Source: Devosia equisanguinis (GTDB lineage Bacteria > Pseudomonadota > Alphaproteobacteria > Rhizobiales > Hyphomicrobiaceae). Taken from it: 12,875 bases of DNA. Position 1 is the first letter of the stretch. Each line of letters starts with the position of its first letter. Under the pieces are notes generated by a model. That model ran no database searches and was not told where the DNA came from. It worked only from the letters and a program-made list of their open reading frames with translations. Below are positions 1 through 6,934 of this stretch, one piece after another. The DNA lies in contig CAMDMH010000022.1 of NCBI GenBank assembly GCA_945901835.1, positions 1 to 12,875 of the forward strand. The letters are read 5' to 3'. Both the position numbers and the translations under genes were made by a program.

Positions 1-160
1 GGAGATTCAGGTCGATGCGGACATGGCAGGCGCCAAACGCGGCCCCCGCCAGGCCCTCCGAGAGCCGACAGGCGCTTGCAACGCGCCCGAACCAGCAAAA
101 ACGCGCAGCGGGTCCAAGTCTTTGAATCCAGTCCGACAGGCTGCTAGAGAGCATCGGCAC
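1..160. other. Left-edge stretch with no supported gene
   Basis: This stretch lies downstream of lipA on the minus strand. I see no convincing coding sequence. The plus-strand reading frame from 23 to 226 runs into the lipA 3' end and has shadow-like composition (rich in Arg, Pro and Ala). An ATG on the minus strand at position 24 meets a stop within six codons. It could be the spacer between lipA and a gene beyond the left edge. Confidence 0.4.
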
Positions 161-1105
161 TCAACCCTGCGCGGCGCGCCGCGCCGCCTTCATCCGCGCG
201 AAATCGGCATCCGCGTGATAGGATGAACGCGTCAGCGGGCTCGCGGCCACGATCAGGAAGCCCTTGCTGAGCGCCGTGCGCTCGAAGGCCTTGAACTCGT
301 CCGGCGTCACGAACGACTTCACTTCGGCATGCTTGCGCGTGGGCTGAAGGTATTGGCCGATCGTCAGAAAATCGATGTCGGCCGAGCGCATGTCGTCCAT
401 CACCTGCAACACGTCCTCGCGCGTTTCGCCGAGCCCGACCATGATGCCGGACTTCGTGAACATCGTGGGATCGAGCTCCTTCACCCGCTGCAGCAGCCGC
501 AGCGAATGGAAGTACCGCGCGCCCGGCCGGATCTTGAGATAGAGGCCGGGCACCGTTTCGAGATTGTGATTGAATACGTCCGGCCGCGCCTCGACGACCA
601 CTTCCAACGCACCAGGTTTGCGCAGGAAATCCGGCGTCAGCACCTCGATCGTCGTCTCCGGCCGCCGCGCCCGGATCGCGCGGATAACGGCCGCGAAATG
701 CGCGGCCCCCCCATCGTCGAGATCATCGCGGTCGACCGAGGTGATGACGACGTGGGCGAGACCCAGCTTCTCTACCGCGTTGGCGACGTTCTCCGGCTCG
801 TCGGCGTCCAGCGCCAGCGGCTTGCCCGTCGCCACGTTGCAGAACGAGCAGGCGCGTGTGCAGATCGCCCCCATGATCATCATGGTTGCGTGCCGCTGTG
901 TCCAGCACTCCCCGATATTGGGGCAGCCCGCCTCTTCGCACACCGTGGTGAGCTTGTTTTCCCGGACGATCGCACGCGTGCGCTCGTATTCCGGCGAGAC
1001 CGGAGCCTTGACCCGAATCCACTCGGGTTTGGGCAGCACGGGAGTATCGGGCCGGTTGGCCTTCTCGGGATGCCGCGGCTTGGTATTGTCGATCAGCGTG
1101 ACCAT
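161..1105 (-). CDS. lipA: Lipoyl synthase (radical SAM)
   Basis: A 314-residue lipoyl synthase, which inserts two sulfur atoms at C6 and C8 of the octanoyl group bound to the lipoyl domains of E2 subunits and GcvH; it acts in the cytoplasm in lipoate biosynthesis. The auxiliary 4Fe-4S cluster motif CX4CX5C is present (C56, C61, C67 in CEEAGCPNIGEC). The radical-SAM motif CX3CX2C follows (C82, C86, C89 in CTRACSFC). The C-terminal RSSY motif (about 293-296) supplies the serine ligand of the auxiliary cluster. Length and end-to-end similarity fit the family, so the gene looks intact. The start is the ATG followed by VTLIDNTKP. No clear Shine-Dalgarno precedes it; an AT-rich stretch sits directly upstream, so a leaderless or weakly initiated transcript is possible. 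The next minus-strand gene upstream is the small membrane protein, 158 bp away. Confidence 0.97.
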   Translation of the reverse strand: MVTLIDNTKPRHPEKANRPDTPVLPKPEWIRVKAPVSPEYERTRAIVRENKLTTVCEEAGCPNIGECWTQRHATMMIMGAICTRACSFCNVATGKPLALDADEPENVANAVEKLGLAHVVITSVDRDDLDDGGAAHFAAVIRAIRARRPETTIEVLTPDFLRKPGALEVVVEARPDVFNHNLETVPGLYLKIRPGARYFHSLRLLQRVKELDPTMFTKSGIMVGLGETREDVLQVMDDMRSADIDFLTIGQYLQPTRKHAEVKSFVTPDEFKAFERTALSKGFLIVAASPLTRSSYHADADFARMKAARRAAQG

Positions 1106-1209
1106 GACAGCTATTTAAGTTCAACCGCCCGCTTCCGCCAGCGCGACATCATGCTCCGCCCGCCGACGAAGGCCCGCCCCCCCCCCCGCAGCGGGTGCCT
1201 CGAGTTGGT

Positions 1210-1230
1210 TCCCGGTGGCAACCACCGGGA
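1210..1230. repeat. Perfect 9-bp stem hairpin downstream of the glsB-like gene
   Basis: The arms tcccggtgg (1210-1218) and ccaccggga (1222-1230) are perfectly complementary around the 3-nt spacer caa. The hairpin lies 34 bp past the stop of the small membrane protein, read on the minus strand, and upstream of lipA. There is no T-tract, so it is not a textbook intrinsic terminator; it may act in mRNA 3' protection or attenuation between the two genes. A run of 11 C lies nearby at 1177-1187. Confidence 0.6.
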
Positions 1231-1263
1231 TGCCATCGGGTGCTGAGCGTTGCAGGCGGAACG

Positions 1264-1590
1264 CTAGCTTCGCCCGAGGAACCTGGCGATCAGCACGACG
1301 ATCATAGCGCCGATCGTGGATATCAGGATCTGCGTGCCGTAGGGCACCGAGTTCGTCACACTGGTGACGCTGACGGGCAGGTTGAGCAGCCCGTACTTGA
1401 CCATTGCGCCGCCGACGAACGCGCCGATCACGCCCACCACGAGATTGCGGATGAGGCCGCCGCCACCGAGAATCTGCCCGGCGAGCCACCCGGCGATGAG
1501 ACCGTTGATCAACATGATCACGAGACCGCGATCGAGTTGCGACAGGTAGGTCCAGATCACATTGAAGATGTCGGTCGCTTGCTGCGGCAT
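1264..1590 (-). CDS. GlsB/YeaQ/YmgE family small membrane protein
   Basis: A 108-residue, very hydrophobic, glycine-rich protein with three likely membrane helices (about 22-41, 48-68 and 86-104). The glycine pattern through the first two helices (GLIAGWLAGQILGGGG, then GVIGAFVGG) is typical of the GlsB/YeaQ/YmgE family, also called transglycosylase-associated proteins. These are small inner-membrane proteins linked to stress responses, with no established biochemical activity. Family members are often about 80-90 residues; the extra length here is an N-terminal segment of about 20 residues. The ATG at 1590 has a Shine-Dalgarno (ggaga, plus-strand 1598-1602) 7 nt upstream, which supports this start. 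It is divergent from the carboxylate-amine ligase, with about 106 bp between the start codons. Confidence 0.88.
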   Translation of the reverse strand: MPQQATDIFNVIWTYLSQLDRGLVIMLINGLIAGWLAGQILGGGGLIRNLVVGVIGAFVGGAMVKYGLLNLPVSVTSVTNSVPYGTQILISTIGAMIVVLIARFLGRS

Positions 1591-1696
1591 TGTCGGGTCT
1601 CCATGCGTGGCGATAGGTTAACCACCTTACGACATGAAGTACGCCGCGACTATGACGCCTATGGCACGGCCAACACTCCCGAGGAGATAAAGTCCT
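1591..1696. promoter_or_regulatory. Divergent intergenic region (glsB-like gene / carboxylate-amine ligase)
   Basis: These 106 bp separate two divergently read genes, so both promoters should lie here or inside the neighbouring 5' ends. An 8-bp palindrome, ggttaacc (1616-1623), lies near the middle. I cannot identify a convincing -35/-10 pair in either direction. The call rests on gene arrangement. Confidence 0.4.
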
Positions 1697-2830
1697 ATGG
1701 CCGTCGCAGAGCCCAGTTTCACGTTCGGCATCGAGGAGGAGTATCACCTCGTTGATATCGCGACCAGAAACCTCGCCCCGGCGCCGCCCGAGCTGATGAG
1801 TGCCTGCGAAGCGGCACTCGGCAGCCAGTTCAGCCCCGAGTTTCTGCGATCCCAGATCGAGGTCGGCACCCGGCCGGTAACGCGCATCGCCGACGCCCGC
1901 GACGAACTCATCCGCCTGCGCTCGACAGTCTCCCGCCTTGCAGCCGAACACGGCCTCGCCCCGATCGCCGCCGCGACCCATCCGTTCGGATCGGCCGCCT
2001 CTGTCTCGCCAACCGACAAGACGCGTTATCACAACCTCGCCAACGACCTGGCCGGCATCGCCCGCCGCCTCGCCATCTGCGGCATGCACGTCCACGTCGG
2101 GATCGAAAATCGCGAGTTGCGCATCGATGTGATGAACCAGATGCGATATTTCCTGCCGCATCTGCTGGTCCTCTCGACCTCGTCTCCGTTCTGGGAAGGC
2201 GAGGACACGGGCCTCAAGAGCTATCGCCTCTCGATGATGCGCGAACTACCGCGAACGGGGCTGCCGGGCCGGCTTTCGAGCTGGGACGAGTATGCCGGCG
2301 TGGTCGACGTGCTGGTCGGCGCAGGCGTGATCGAGGATGCGAGCAAGATCTGGTGGGACATCCGCCCGTCCTCCCGCTACCCCACCCTCGAAATGCGCAT
2401 CACCGACGTGTGCACCCGCGCTGCCGATGCCCTGGCCATAGCCGCCCTCTACGTCTGCATCTGCCGTATGCTGTGGCGAATGCGGCGCCAGAACCTGAGC
2501 TGGCGCACCTATCCCGTTTTCCTGCTGGAGGAGAACCGTTGGCGCGCCCAGCGCTATGGGGCGAGCGGCGAACTGTTCGACTTCGGCAAAGGGCAGCTGA
2601 TCCCGTTCGCAGCCCTGCTCGACGAGTTGCTGGCGCTCGTCGCGGAGGACGCCGACGCCTTGGGCTGCTCCGCCGAGATCATGCATACGCGCACGATAGC
2701 GAGCGGCGACACCAGCGCCGACCGGCAGCTCGCGCGCTTCGCATCGGCCACCGCCTGCGGCAAAGCCCACAGCGCAGCCCTTGTCGAAGTCGTCGACGGC
2801 TTGATCGAAGAGACGCGGTTGACATCGTAG
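1697..2830 (+). CDS. YbdK-family carboxylate-amine ligase (glutamate-cysteine ligase 2 fold)
   Basis: A 377-residue protein of the GCS2 family. The N-terminal FGIEEEYHLVD (residues 10-20) is the family signature, with acidic residues expected to bind Mg-ATP. CGMHVHVGI (129-137) is the conserved histidine-containing strand of this fold, and a WWDIRPSSRYPTLEMRI segment in the second half contains conserved residues of the nucleotide/substrate pocket. The length matches the family (about 370-400). E. coli YbdK has weak glutamate-cysteine ligase activity in vitro, but the physiological substrate of the family is generally unknown, so I name it a carboxylate-amine ligase rather than gshA. The ATG at 1697 is preceded by aggag at 1682-1686. 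The crotonase-like gene follows on the same strand after 56 bp, so co-transcription is possible. Confidence 0.93.
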   Translation: MAVAEPSFTFGIEEEYHLVDIATRNLAPAPPELMSACEAALGSQFSPEFLRSQIEVGTRPVTRIADARDELIRLRSTVSRLAAEHGLAPIAAATHPFGSAASVSPTDKTRYHNLANDLAGIARRLAICGMHVHVGIENRELRIDVMNQMRYFLPHLLVLSTSSPFWEGEDTGLKSYRLSMMRELPRTGLPGRLSSWDEYAGVVDVLVGAGVIEDASKIWWDIRPSSRYPTLEMRITDVCTRAADALAIAALYVCICRMLWRMRRQNLSWRTYPVFLLEENRWRAQRYGASGELFDFGKGQLIPFAALLDELLALVAEDADALGCSAEIMHTRTIASGDTSADRQLARFASATACGKAHSAALVEVVDGLIEETRLTS

Positions 2831-2886
2831 TGCCCGGCACGTCCACGGCCACACCCGCGCAGATCGAAGAAATTGGAAAGCTCACC

Positions 2887-3663
2887 ATGAAGCTCACGAC
2901 CCTCCGCAACGAGACGTCACCCCGAGGTGTCGCCACGATCATGCTGGATCGCCCCGACAGCATGAACGCCTTCGATCAGGTGATGCTCGGCGAACTCACG
3001 GTTTCGCTGGAGACACTCGATGCCGATCCGCACGTCCGCCTCGTCGTCCTCCGCGCGGCCGGCAAGCACTTCTCATCGGGCGCGGACATGTCGAAGCCCG
3101 CCGAGAACGAAGCAGATGTCAAACACACCGGCTTCATCGACATCTTCATGCTGCTGGAGCGCTTCACCAAGCCGACCATAGCTGTGGTCCATGGAGCGTG
3201 CGTGGGAGGTTCCGCAGCGCTCGTCGCCTGCTGTGATCTGATCCTGGCGGAAGACAGGGCGTTCTTCGCGCTGCCTCAGATCCGCAGCGGCGTGGCCCCG
3301 GTCGGCGTCGCGCCGGTTCTGATCCGAGCGATGGGGCTTCGCAGTTATCGCCGTCTCGCGCTTTCGGGCACGCGATTGCCGGCGGCAGAAGCTCTCCGCT
3401 TAGGGCTAGTCGACGAGGTTCACGACGCAGGCGACATGGAGAAAGCACTCGACACCGCGATCGAAGCATTCCTGCTGGGGGCCCCCGGCGCCCAGGCCGA
3501 ACTCAAGGCACACCTGAACCGCGCCTACCCCGGCATCATGGACGAGCTTCGCGCCGCCCACGAGCATCACGCAAGCGTCGACACCTTCAAGACGCCCGAG
3601 GCCCTGGAAGGCGTCGCCGCGTTTCTCGAACGGCGAAAGCCGAGTTGGTACCCGGCACGTTGA
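2887..3663 (+). CDS. Enoyl-CoA hydratase/isomerase-family protein lacking both usual catalytic glutamates
   Basis: A 258-residue crotonase-fold protein. N-terminal MLDRPDSMNAFD, the first oxyanion-hole segment HFSSGADM (61-68) and the second, GACVGGSAALVACCD (103-117), identify the family. The closest style I recall is the methylglutaconyl/geranoyl-CoA hydratase type (GGxxGLVACCD), known from leucine and isoprenoid breakdown. Aligned by eye to rat mitochondrial hydratase, Glu144 corresponds to Ala111 and Glu164 to Gln131 (FALPQIRSG), so both acid/base residues of a classical hydratase appear to be missing. It may catalyse another crotonase reaction (isomerase, hydrolase or lyase) or be weakly active. 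I chose the ATG at 2887 because the fold begins there and ggaaag (about 2874-2879) precedes it; the longer open frame upstream overlaps the ligase gene and is a shadow. It converges on the lysozyme-like gene, with 21 bp between the stop codons. Confidence 0.88.
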   Translation: MKLTTLRNETSPRGVATIMLDRPDSMNAFDQVMLGELTVSLETLDADPHVRLVVLRAAGKHFSSGADMSKPAENEADVKHTGFIDIFMLLERFTKPTIAVVHGACVGGSAALVACCDLILAEDRAFFALPQIRSGVAPVGVAPVLIRAMGLRSYRRLALSGTRLPAAEALRLGLVDEVHDAGDMEKALDTAIEAFLLGAPGAQAELKAHLNRAYPGIMDELRAAHEHHASVDTFKTPEALEGVAAFLERRKPSWYPAR

Positions 3664-3667
3664 TCTT

Positions 3668-3700
3668 GAAAAAGCGCCGCGAAACTACTTCGAGCGCTTC
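3668..3700 (-). terminator. Possible intrinsic terminator for the lysozyme-like gene
   Basis: On the minus strand the arms aagcgc and gcgctt (plus-strand 3694-3699 and 3672-3677) can pair around a 16-nt loop and are followed directly by a five-T run (plus-strand A run 3669-3673). The structure overlaps the stop codon of the lysozyme-like gene and fills the short gap to the convergent crotonase gene. A competing cgcgaa/ttcgcg pairing exists. The stem is short, so this is tentative. Confidence 0.35.
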
Positions 3701-5199
3701 GCGAGTTCCGCCAACGCAGCCGCGACCGCCGGAGATATCCCCGCGCAAGAAGCTGGAGCTGAAGCCGGAGCTGGTGGCACCGCAGTTGAAGCCTGTGCAG
3801 GCGCAGGCACCGCCGCAGGAGCCGGTGCTACCGGCGCAGGCGCGGGAACAGGTGCCGCGGGAGCCGGCGGAACTGGCGCAGCCTGAGGCGCAACAGCCGC
3901 CGGAACCGGCGCTGGTGAAGGTGTAGCGACTGGTGCAGCCACCGGCGGCGCGGGCGCTGCGGGAGAGGCCACCGGTGGCGCAGGTTTCGGCGGCGCAACA
4001 GCAGGTTGAGCAGGAGGCGCAACCGGAGCTGCTGTCGGCACCGGCGCTGGAGCAGCAGCGGGTTTCGCAGGTGCCGCAGCCAACTCCGAAACGGCAACTT
4101 GTACCGGCGTCGGGGCGGGGGAAGGCGCCGCGGCAGGAACCGGCGGAGCGGTCGATACTGGTACCGGCGCGGGTGCCGGCGCTTGGACAGGCACCGGTCC
4201 AGCCGCCGGAGCAGGCGCCGGCTTCTGCGCGACTGCCACCACCGGCACTGGCTGCTTCTCCTCAACGGTCACCACACCGCGTTGCACGAGATCGCGCAGC
4301 ATCGCGGCGGCACCGCACTGCTTCGACGTCGCGTTCGCATAGAACACGCCGTCCTTCACGTACTTGCCCGATGAGAAGTGGTTCGTGTAGCTCCACAGAT
4401 AAGGCGATGCGAAACCGAACTTCTTGCGATAGCCGAAGCCGTTGTAACGCTCTAGCCGGAACAGCACCATCGCCAGCGGCCAGTCCGTCTTGCCGGCGAA
4501 CCCGTCGACCTCGAGTGCATCGATGGCGCTGGCCTCGAATGTGAACACAGGGCTGCCGTTTTTCGGCCGGCCGGCAGGCACCTGCCATGTCCGCGCCTTG
4601 AGGCTGTCGCCGTTGTGCAGGTGCTTGCTCAGCGAAAACGAGCATTCCATCCCGTGGATCAGGCCGATAAACCACCAGGGAACCTGCGTCTCCTGGGAAA
4701 TGGCCTCGTAAACCTTGCGGTTCTGCACCACGCGATCCGCCTCGCGCCGCACCGCTTGGTTTTTCTCCGGACGTATCTGGCATGCGTTCCACATGCGCAG
4801 TAGCTCGTCCTTCACATCGTCATACTTGATCGACTTGTTGACCTTGGTGTTCTGGCTGGCCGCCCGCGTCGGCTCTTCCTCTTCCTCACCGACGATCTCC
4901 AACCGCGCCGAGCCGAGCCGTGTCGTCGAATGCAGGTTGTCCTCGAGCGCCTCGAGCCTGTCGGCGCCGGCCGAGGATCCCCCCCCTCGCGTCACCGCGC
5001 CGTCACCGCTGCGTAGCAGCCCCTTCACCGCCTGGATGAGCGCTATCGCCTCGTCGGTGTCGCCACGCTCCATCGCAAAGCGAGCCTTGTCGATGGCGAG
5101 AATCACATCGAGTTCCCGGACACTGCCGCCGCGCTTCGCCATCGCCGCGATATCGCTCTCCAGATCTCTGTAGATCTGGTTCCAGGCCTCCTGGTCCAT
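3685..5199 (-). CDS. Lysozyme-like (peptidoglycan hydrolase-type) protein with a long Ala/Pro/Val tail
   Basis: A 504-residue protein in three parts. Residues about 1-110 are helical and charged, with a TPR-like helix pair (ELDVILAIDKARFAMERGDT) ending in an acidic EEEEE linker. Residues about 120-310 resemble a lysozyme-like domain that I recall from phage-type and alphaproteobacterial proteins: QVPWWFIGLIHGMECSF, then WQVPAGRPKNGSP, DWPLAMVLFRLERYNGFGY and SPYLWSYTNHFSSGKYVKDG. The glutamate of HGMECSF (about 185) sits where the catalytic acid of that domain is expected. Residues about 315-490 are almost wholly Ala, Pro and Val, ending in a short helical stretch (ISPAVAAALAELAKRSK). I see no N-terminal signal peptide or membrane segment, which is odd for a wall enzyme. 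An ATG two codons upstream (5205) lies only 1 nt from gaggag; the ATG at 5199 has it at an ideal 7 nt, so I start there. It may be a cryptic prophage or gene-transfer-agent-like enzyme, but no phage genes are nearby. Confidence 0.72.
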   Translation of the reverse strand: MDQEAWNQIYRDLESDIAAMAKRGGSVRELDVILAIDKARFAMERGDTDEAIALIQAVKGLLRSGDGAVTRGGGSSAGADRLEALEDNLHSTTRLGSARLEIVGEEEEEPTRAASQNTKVNKSIKYDDVKDELLRMWNACQIRPEKNQAVRREADRVVQNRKVYEAISQETQVPWWFIGLIHGMECSFSLSKHLHNGDSLKARTWQVPAGRPKNGSPVFTFEASAIDALEVDGFAGKTDWPLAMVLFRLERYNGFGYRKKFGFASPYLWSYTNHFSSGKYVKDGVFYANATSKQCGAAAMLRDLVQRGVVTVEEKQPVPVVAVAQKPAPAPAAGPVPVQAPAPAPVPVSTAPPVPAAAPSPAPTPVQVAVSELAAAPAKPAAAPAPVPTAAPVAPPAQPAVAPPKPAPPVASPAAPAPPVAAPVATPSPAPVPAAVAPQAAPVPPAPAAPVPAPAPVAPAPAAVPAPAQASTAVPPAPASAPASCAGISPAVAAALAELAKRSK

Positions 5200-5206
5200 C
5201 GGCATG

Positions 5207-5212
5207 CTCCTC
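5207..5212 (-). promoter_or_regulatory. Shine-Dalgarno that decides the start of the lysozyme-like gene
   Basis: Read on the minus strand this is gaggag. It is 1 nt from the ATG at 5205 but 7 nt from the in-frame ATG at 5199, so the second ATG is the likely start. Confidence 0.65.
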
Positions 5213-5225
5213 GACGATCACAACA

Positions 5226-5272
5226 ACACGTGGTGAGCCCAATACACGTGGTGAGCCCAGCGTCAGCACGTG
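5226..5272. repeat. Tandem 16-bp direct repeat with CACGTG cores, candidate operator
   Basis: The 16-mer acacgtggtgagccca occurs at 5226-5241 and again, identically, at 5244-5259, an 18-bp period. Each copy contains the palindrome CACGTG, and a third CACGTG lies at 5267-5272. The array is about 27 bp upstream of the chosen start of the lysozyme-like gene and about 200 bp upstream of the divergent cupin gene. Repeated palindromic cores between divergent genes suggest a cooperative regulator-binding site; a simple tandem duplication is the alternative. Confidence 0.5.
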
Positions 5273-5405
5273 ACTAAAACAACCCCAGCCCCACCTTCGT
5301 TCACCATGCGCAAAGTGTTTGGCGCTGGCAAGACGCGAAGCAAAAGACGCATACGTCCAAACGGCCGACCCGAAGGCTCGTCGCCGCGCCGCCGCCGGGG
5401 AAGTC

Positions 5406-5434
5406 TTGACACCGCCCCTGTGCCCGGAGCACTT
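5406..5434 (+). promoter_or_regulatory. Possible promoter of the cupin gene
   Basis: A perfect TTGACA hexamer lies at 5406-5411, 64 bp before the chosen cupin ATG. No good -10 box is found at 16-19 bp spacing; the hexamer at 17 bp (gcactt) is poor. The position would leave a leader of about 35 nt, which agrees with the downstream start. Tentative. Confidence 0.25.
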
Positions 5435-5474
5435 CAATGCGACGATAGTCTCGAAAGACGACGAGGATTCCCCG

Positions 5475-6737
5475 ATGGCGCACGACACCCCCGGCAAGCA
5501 CGACGGCGTACACTGGCACGAGCCCTCCGGCATGAAACGCGCAGGGTTCGGCGAGTTCAAGAAGCAGCCGACGCCCTACGACGCGTTCATGGAGAGCGAA
5601 GGCATTCCCTGCTTCCGCGGCAACGGCGTCCGCACCGTTCTCGACTTGCCGATGGCGCCGTGGAAGCGCACCGGCGGCCGCGGCAGCTACATCCAGCTCT
5701 ACGGCACCGAGACGAAGTGGGGCATGTACGTCGTCGAGGTGCCCGCCCGCGGCGCGCTCAATCCCGAAAAGCACATGTACGAGGAAATCTTCCTCGTCGT
5801 GGACGGCCGCGGCTCGACCGAGGTCTGGCATGAGGGCGACACCAAGCGTCACACCTTCGAGTGGCAGAAGGGCTCGATGTTCTCGATCCCGATGAACGCG
5901 ATGCATCGTATCGTCAACGCCACATCGAGCCCCGCCGTATTGATCGCGGGCACCACGGCTCCGAACGTGCTCAACATGATCAACTCGGTTCCCGCCGTGT
6001 TCGAGAACCCGTTCGTGTTCCGCGACCGTTTCTCCGGCGCCGACGACTTCTTCAAGTACAAGGACGACATCGAGCCCGATCCCGTCCGCGGCCTGGCGAT
6101 GCGCCGCACGAACTTCATCCCCGACGTCATCAACTGTGACCTGCCGCTGGACAACCGCCGCTCGGTCGGCTGGCGCCGGGTCGAGCCGTTCATGACCAAC
6201 AACCAGTTCTACTACTGGATCGGCCAGCACGAGCTCGGCCGCTATTCCAAGCTGCACGCCCACACCTCGGCCGCCGTCCTGATCTGCCTCAAGGGCAAGG
6301 GCTACACCTATTCTTGGCCCGAGCGCGCCGGCGAGACCCCCTGGAAGGACGGTAACGAGAAGGAAGTTCGCAAGGTCGACTACGAGCAGTTCGGCCTCGT
6401 CACGGCAGCCCCCGGCGGCGCGCGCTGGTATCACGGCCACTACTCCGTCGGTAACGAACCGTTCCGCCTCACCGCCTGGTTCGGACCGCACAATCCCGGC
6501 CGCGACCCCGGCCCCCCCGGCCAGAAGCACATCGACTACACCGGCATGGAACTCCAGGAAGGCGGCACTGCGATCCCCTACTGGTTCGAGGACCCGTACA
6601 TCCGCAAGGAATACGAAAAGATCCTGAAGGCCAACGGCGTCGAGAGCCGCATGAAGCCGGAGTGGTTCGAGGTGCCGGAAAAGTACCACAACTGGCGCAA
6701 GGCCGATCAGCAACTGCCGTCGAGTGCAGCGGGCTGA
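5475..6737 (+). CDS. Two-domain cupin protein of unknown substrate
   Basis: A 420-residue bicupin. The first cupin has EKHMYEEIFLVVDGRG (98-113), giving H100 and E103/E104, followed by the second cupin motif G-x5-P-x4-H-x3-N (133-148, with H144); these are the expected metal ligands. The second cupin begins at HAHTSAAVLICLKGKG (261-276, H261 and H263), lacks the usual glutamate, and has its motif 2 at PGGARWYHGHYSVGNEP (313-329, H320 and H322). Both halves could therefore bind metal, the first more classically. The overall layout resembles gentisate-dioxygenase-like bicupins, but the similarity is too general to name a reaction. It is probably cytoplasmic (no signal peptide). The ATG at 5475 follows gagga (5463-5467); an in-frame ATG at 5319 would add 52 residues of uncupin-like composition and is less likely. 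It is the first gene of the plus-strand trio with the hydrolase and flavin monooxygenase. Confidence 0.85.
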   Translation: MAHDTPGKHDGVHWHEPSGMKRAGFGEFKKQPTPYDAFMESEGIPCFRGNGVRTVLDLPMAPWKRTGGRGSYIQLYGTETKWGMYVVEVPARGALNPEKHMYEEIFLVVDGRGSTEVWHEGDTKRHTFEWQKGSMFSIPMNAMHRIVNATSSPAVLIAGTTAPNVLNMINSVPAVFENPFVFRDRFSGADDFFKYKDDIEPDPVRGLAMRRTNFIPDVINCDLPLDNRRSVGWRRVEPFMTNNQFYYWIGQHELGRYSKLHAHTSAAVLICLKGKGYTYSWPERAGETPWKDGNEKEVRKVDYEQFGLVTAAPGGARWYHGHYSVGNEPFRLTAWFGPHNPGRDPGPPGQKHIDYTGMELQEGGTAIPYWFEDPYIRKEYEKILKANGVESRMKPEWFEVPEKYHNWRKADQQLPSSAAG

Positions 6738-6755
6738 TCCGTTGAGCGCTTTTCA

Positions 6756-6866
6756 CGTAGGTTGGGTCAACCCTGGACGCGTGTAACGCGATCCGGGGGC
6801 GACCCAACTTCCACGGCGTACCGGAAAAATGTTGGGTCGCGGCCAGTGGCCTTGACCCAACCTACG
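6756..6866. repeat. Nested palindromic intergenic element (BIME/REP-like)
   Basis: The outer arms cgtaggttgggtcaa (6756-6770) and ttgacccaacctacg (6852-6866) are a perfect 15-bp inverted repeat. Inside them gcgacccaac (6799-6808) and gttgggtcgc (6831-6840) form a perfect 10-bp inverted repeat, so the core gttgggtc occurs four times in alternating orientation. A further imperfect hairpin (ggacgcgt / acgcgatcc) lies between the left arms. Elements built on a GTAGGTTGGGT end are widespread in proteobacterial intergenic DNA and are often linked to REP-associated transposases, but no such gene is present here. In the cupin-hydrolase transcript it would fold into a large cruciform-like structure. 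Confidence 0.85.
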
Positions 6867-6934
6867 GCGTAGCCTTTGGGCGTGGCGGGTTGATCCTGGC
6901 CCAGCGCGGGCATGACGACGGGGGAGAAACGGGA

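Noticed and set aside
1177..1187. Run of 11 C between lipA and the glsB-like gene
   Set aside because: Intergenic homopolymer; it is not placed to switch any gene by slippage, and its length may be a sequencing artefact.
2353..2886. N-terminal extension of the crotonase-like frame
   Set aside because: It overlaps the carboxylate-amine ligase out of frame and is Arg/Pro-rich; the crotonase fold and a ribosome site begin at 2887.
5319..5474. 52-residue N-terminal extension of the cupin
   Set aside because: A good Shine-Dalgarno sits before the ATG at 5475, and the extension covers a possible -35 box and has no cupin-like content.
5301..6713. 470-codon open frame on the minus strand opposite the cupin gene
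   Set aside because: Its protein has the Val/Ala/Asp/Gly-rich composition of a mirror frame in GC-rich DNA and no recognisable domain, while the opposite strand encodes a clear bicupin.
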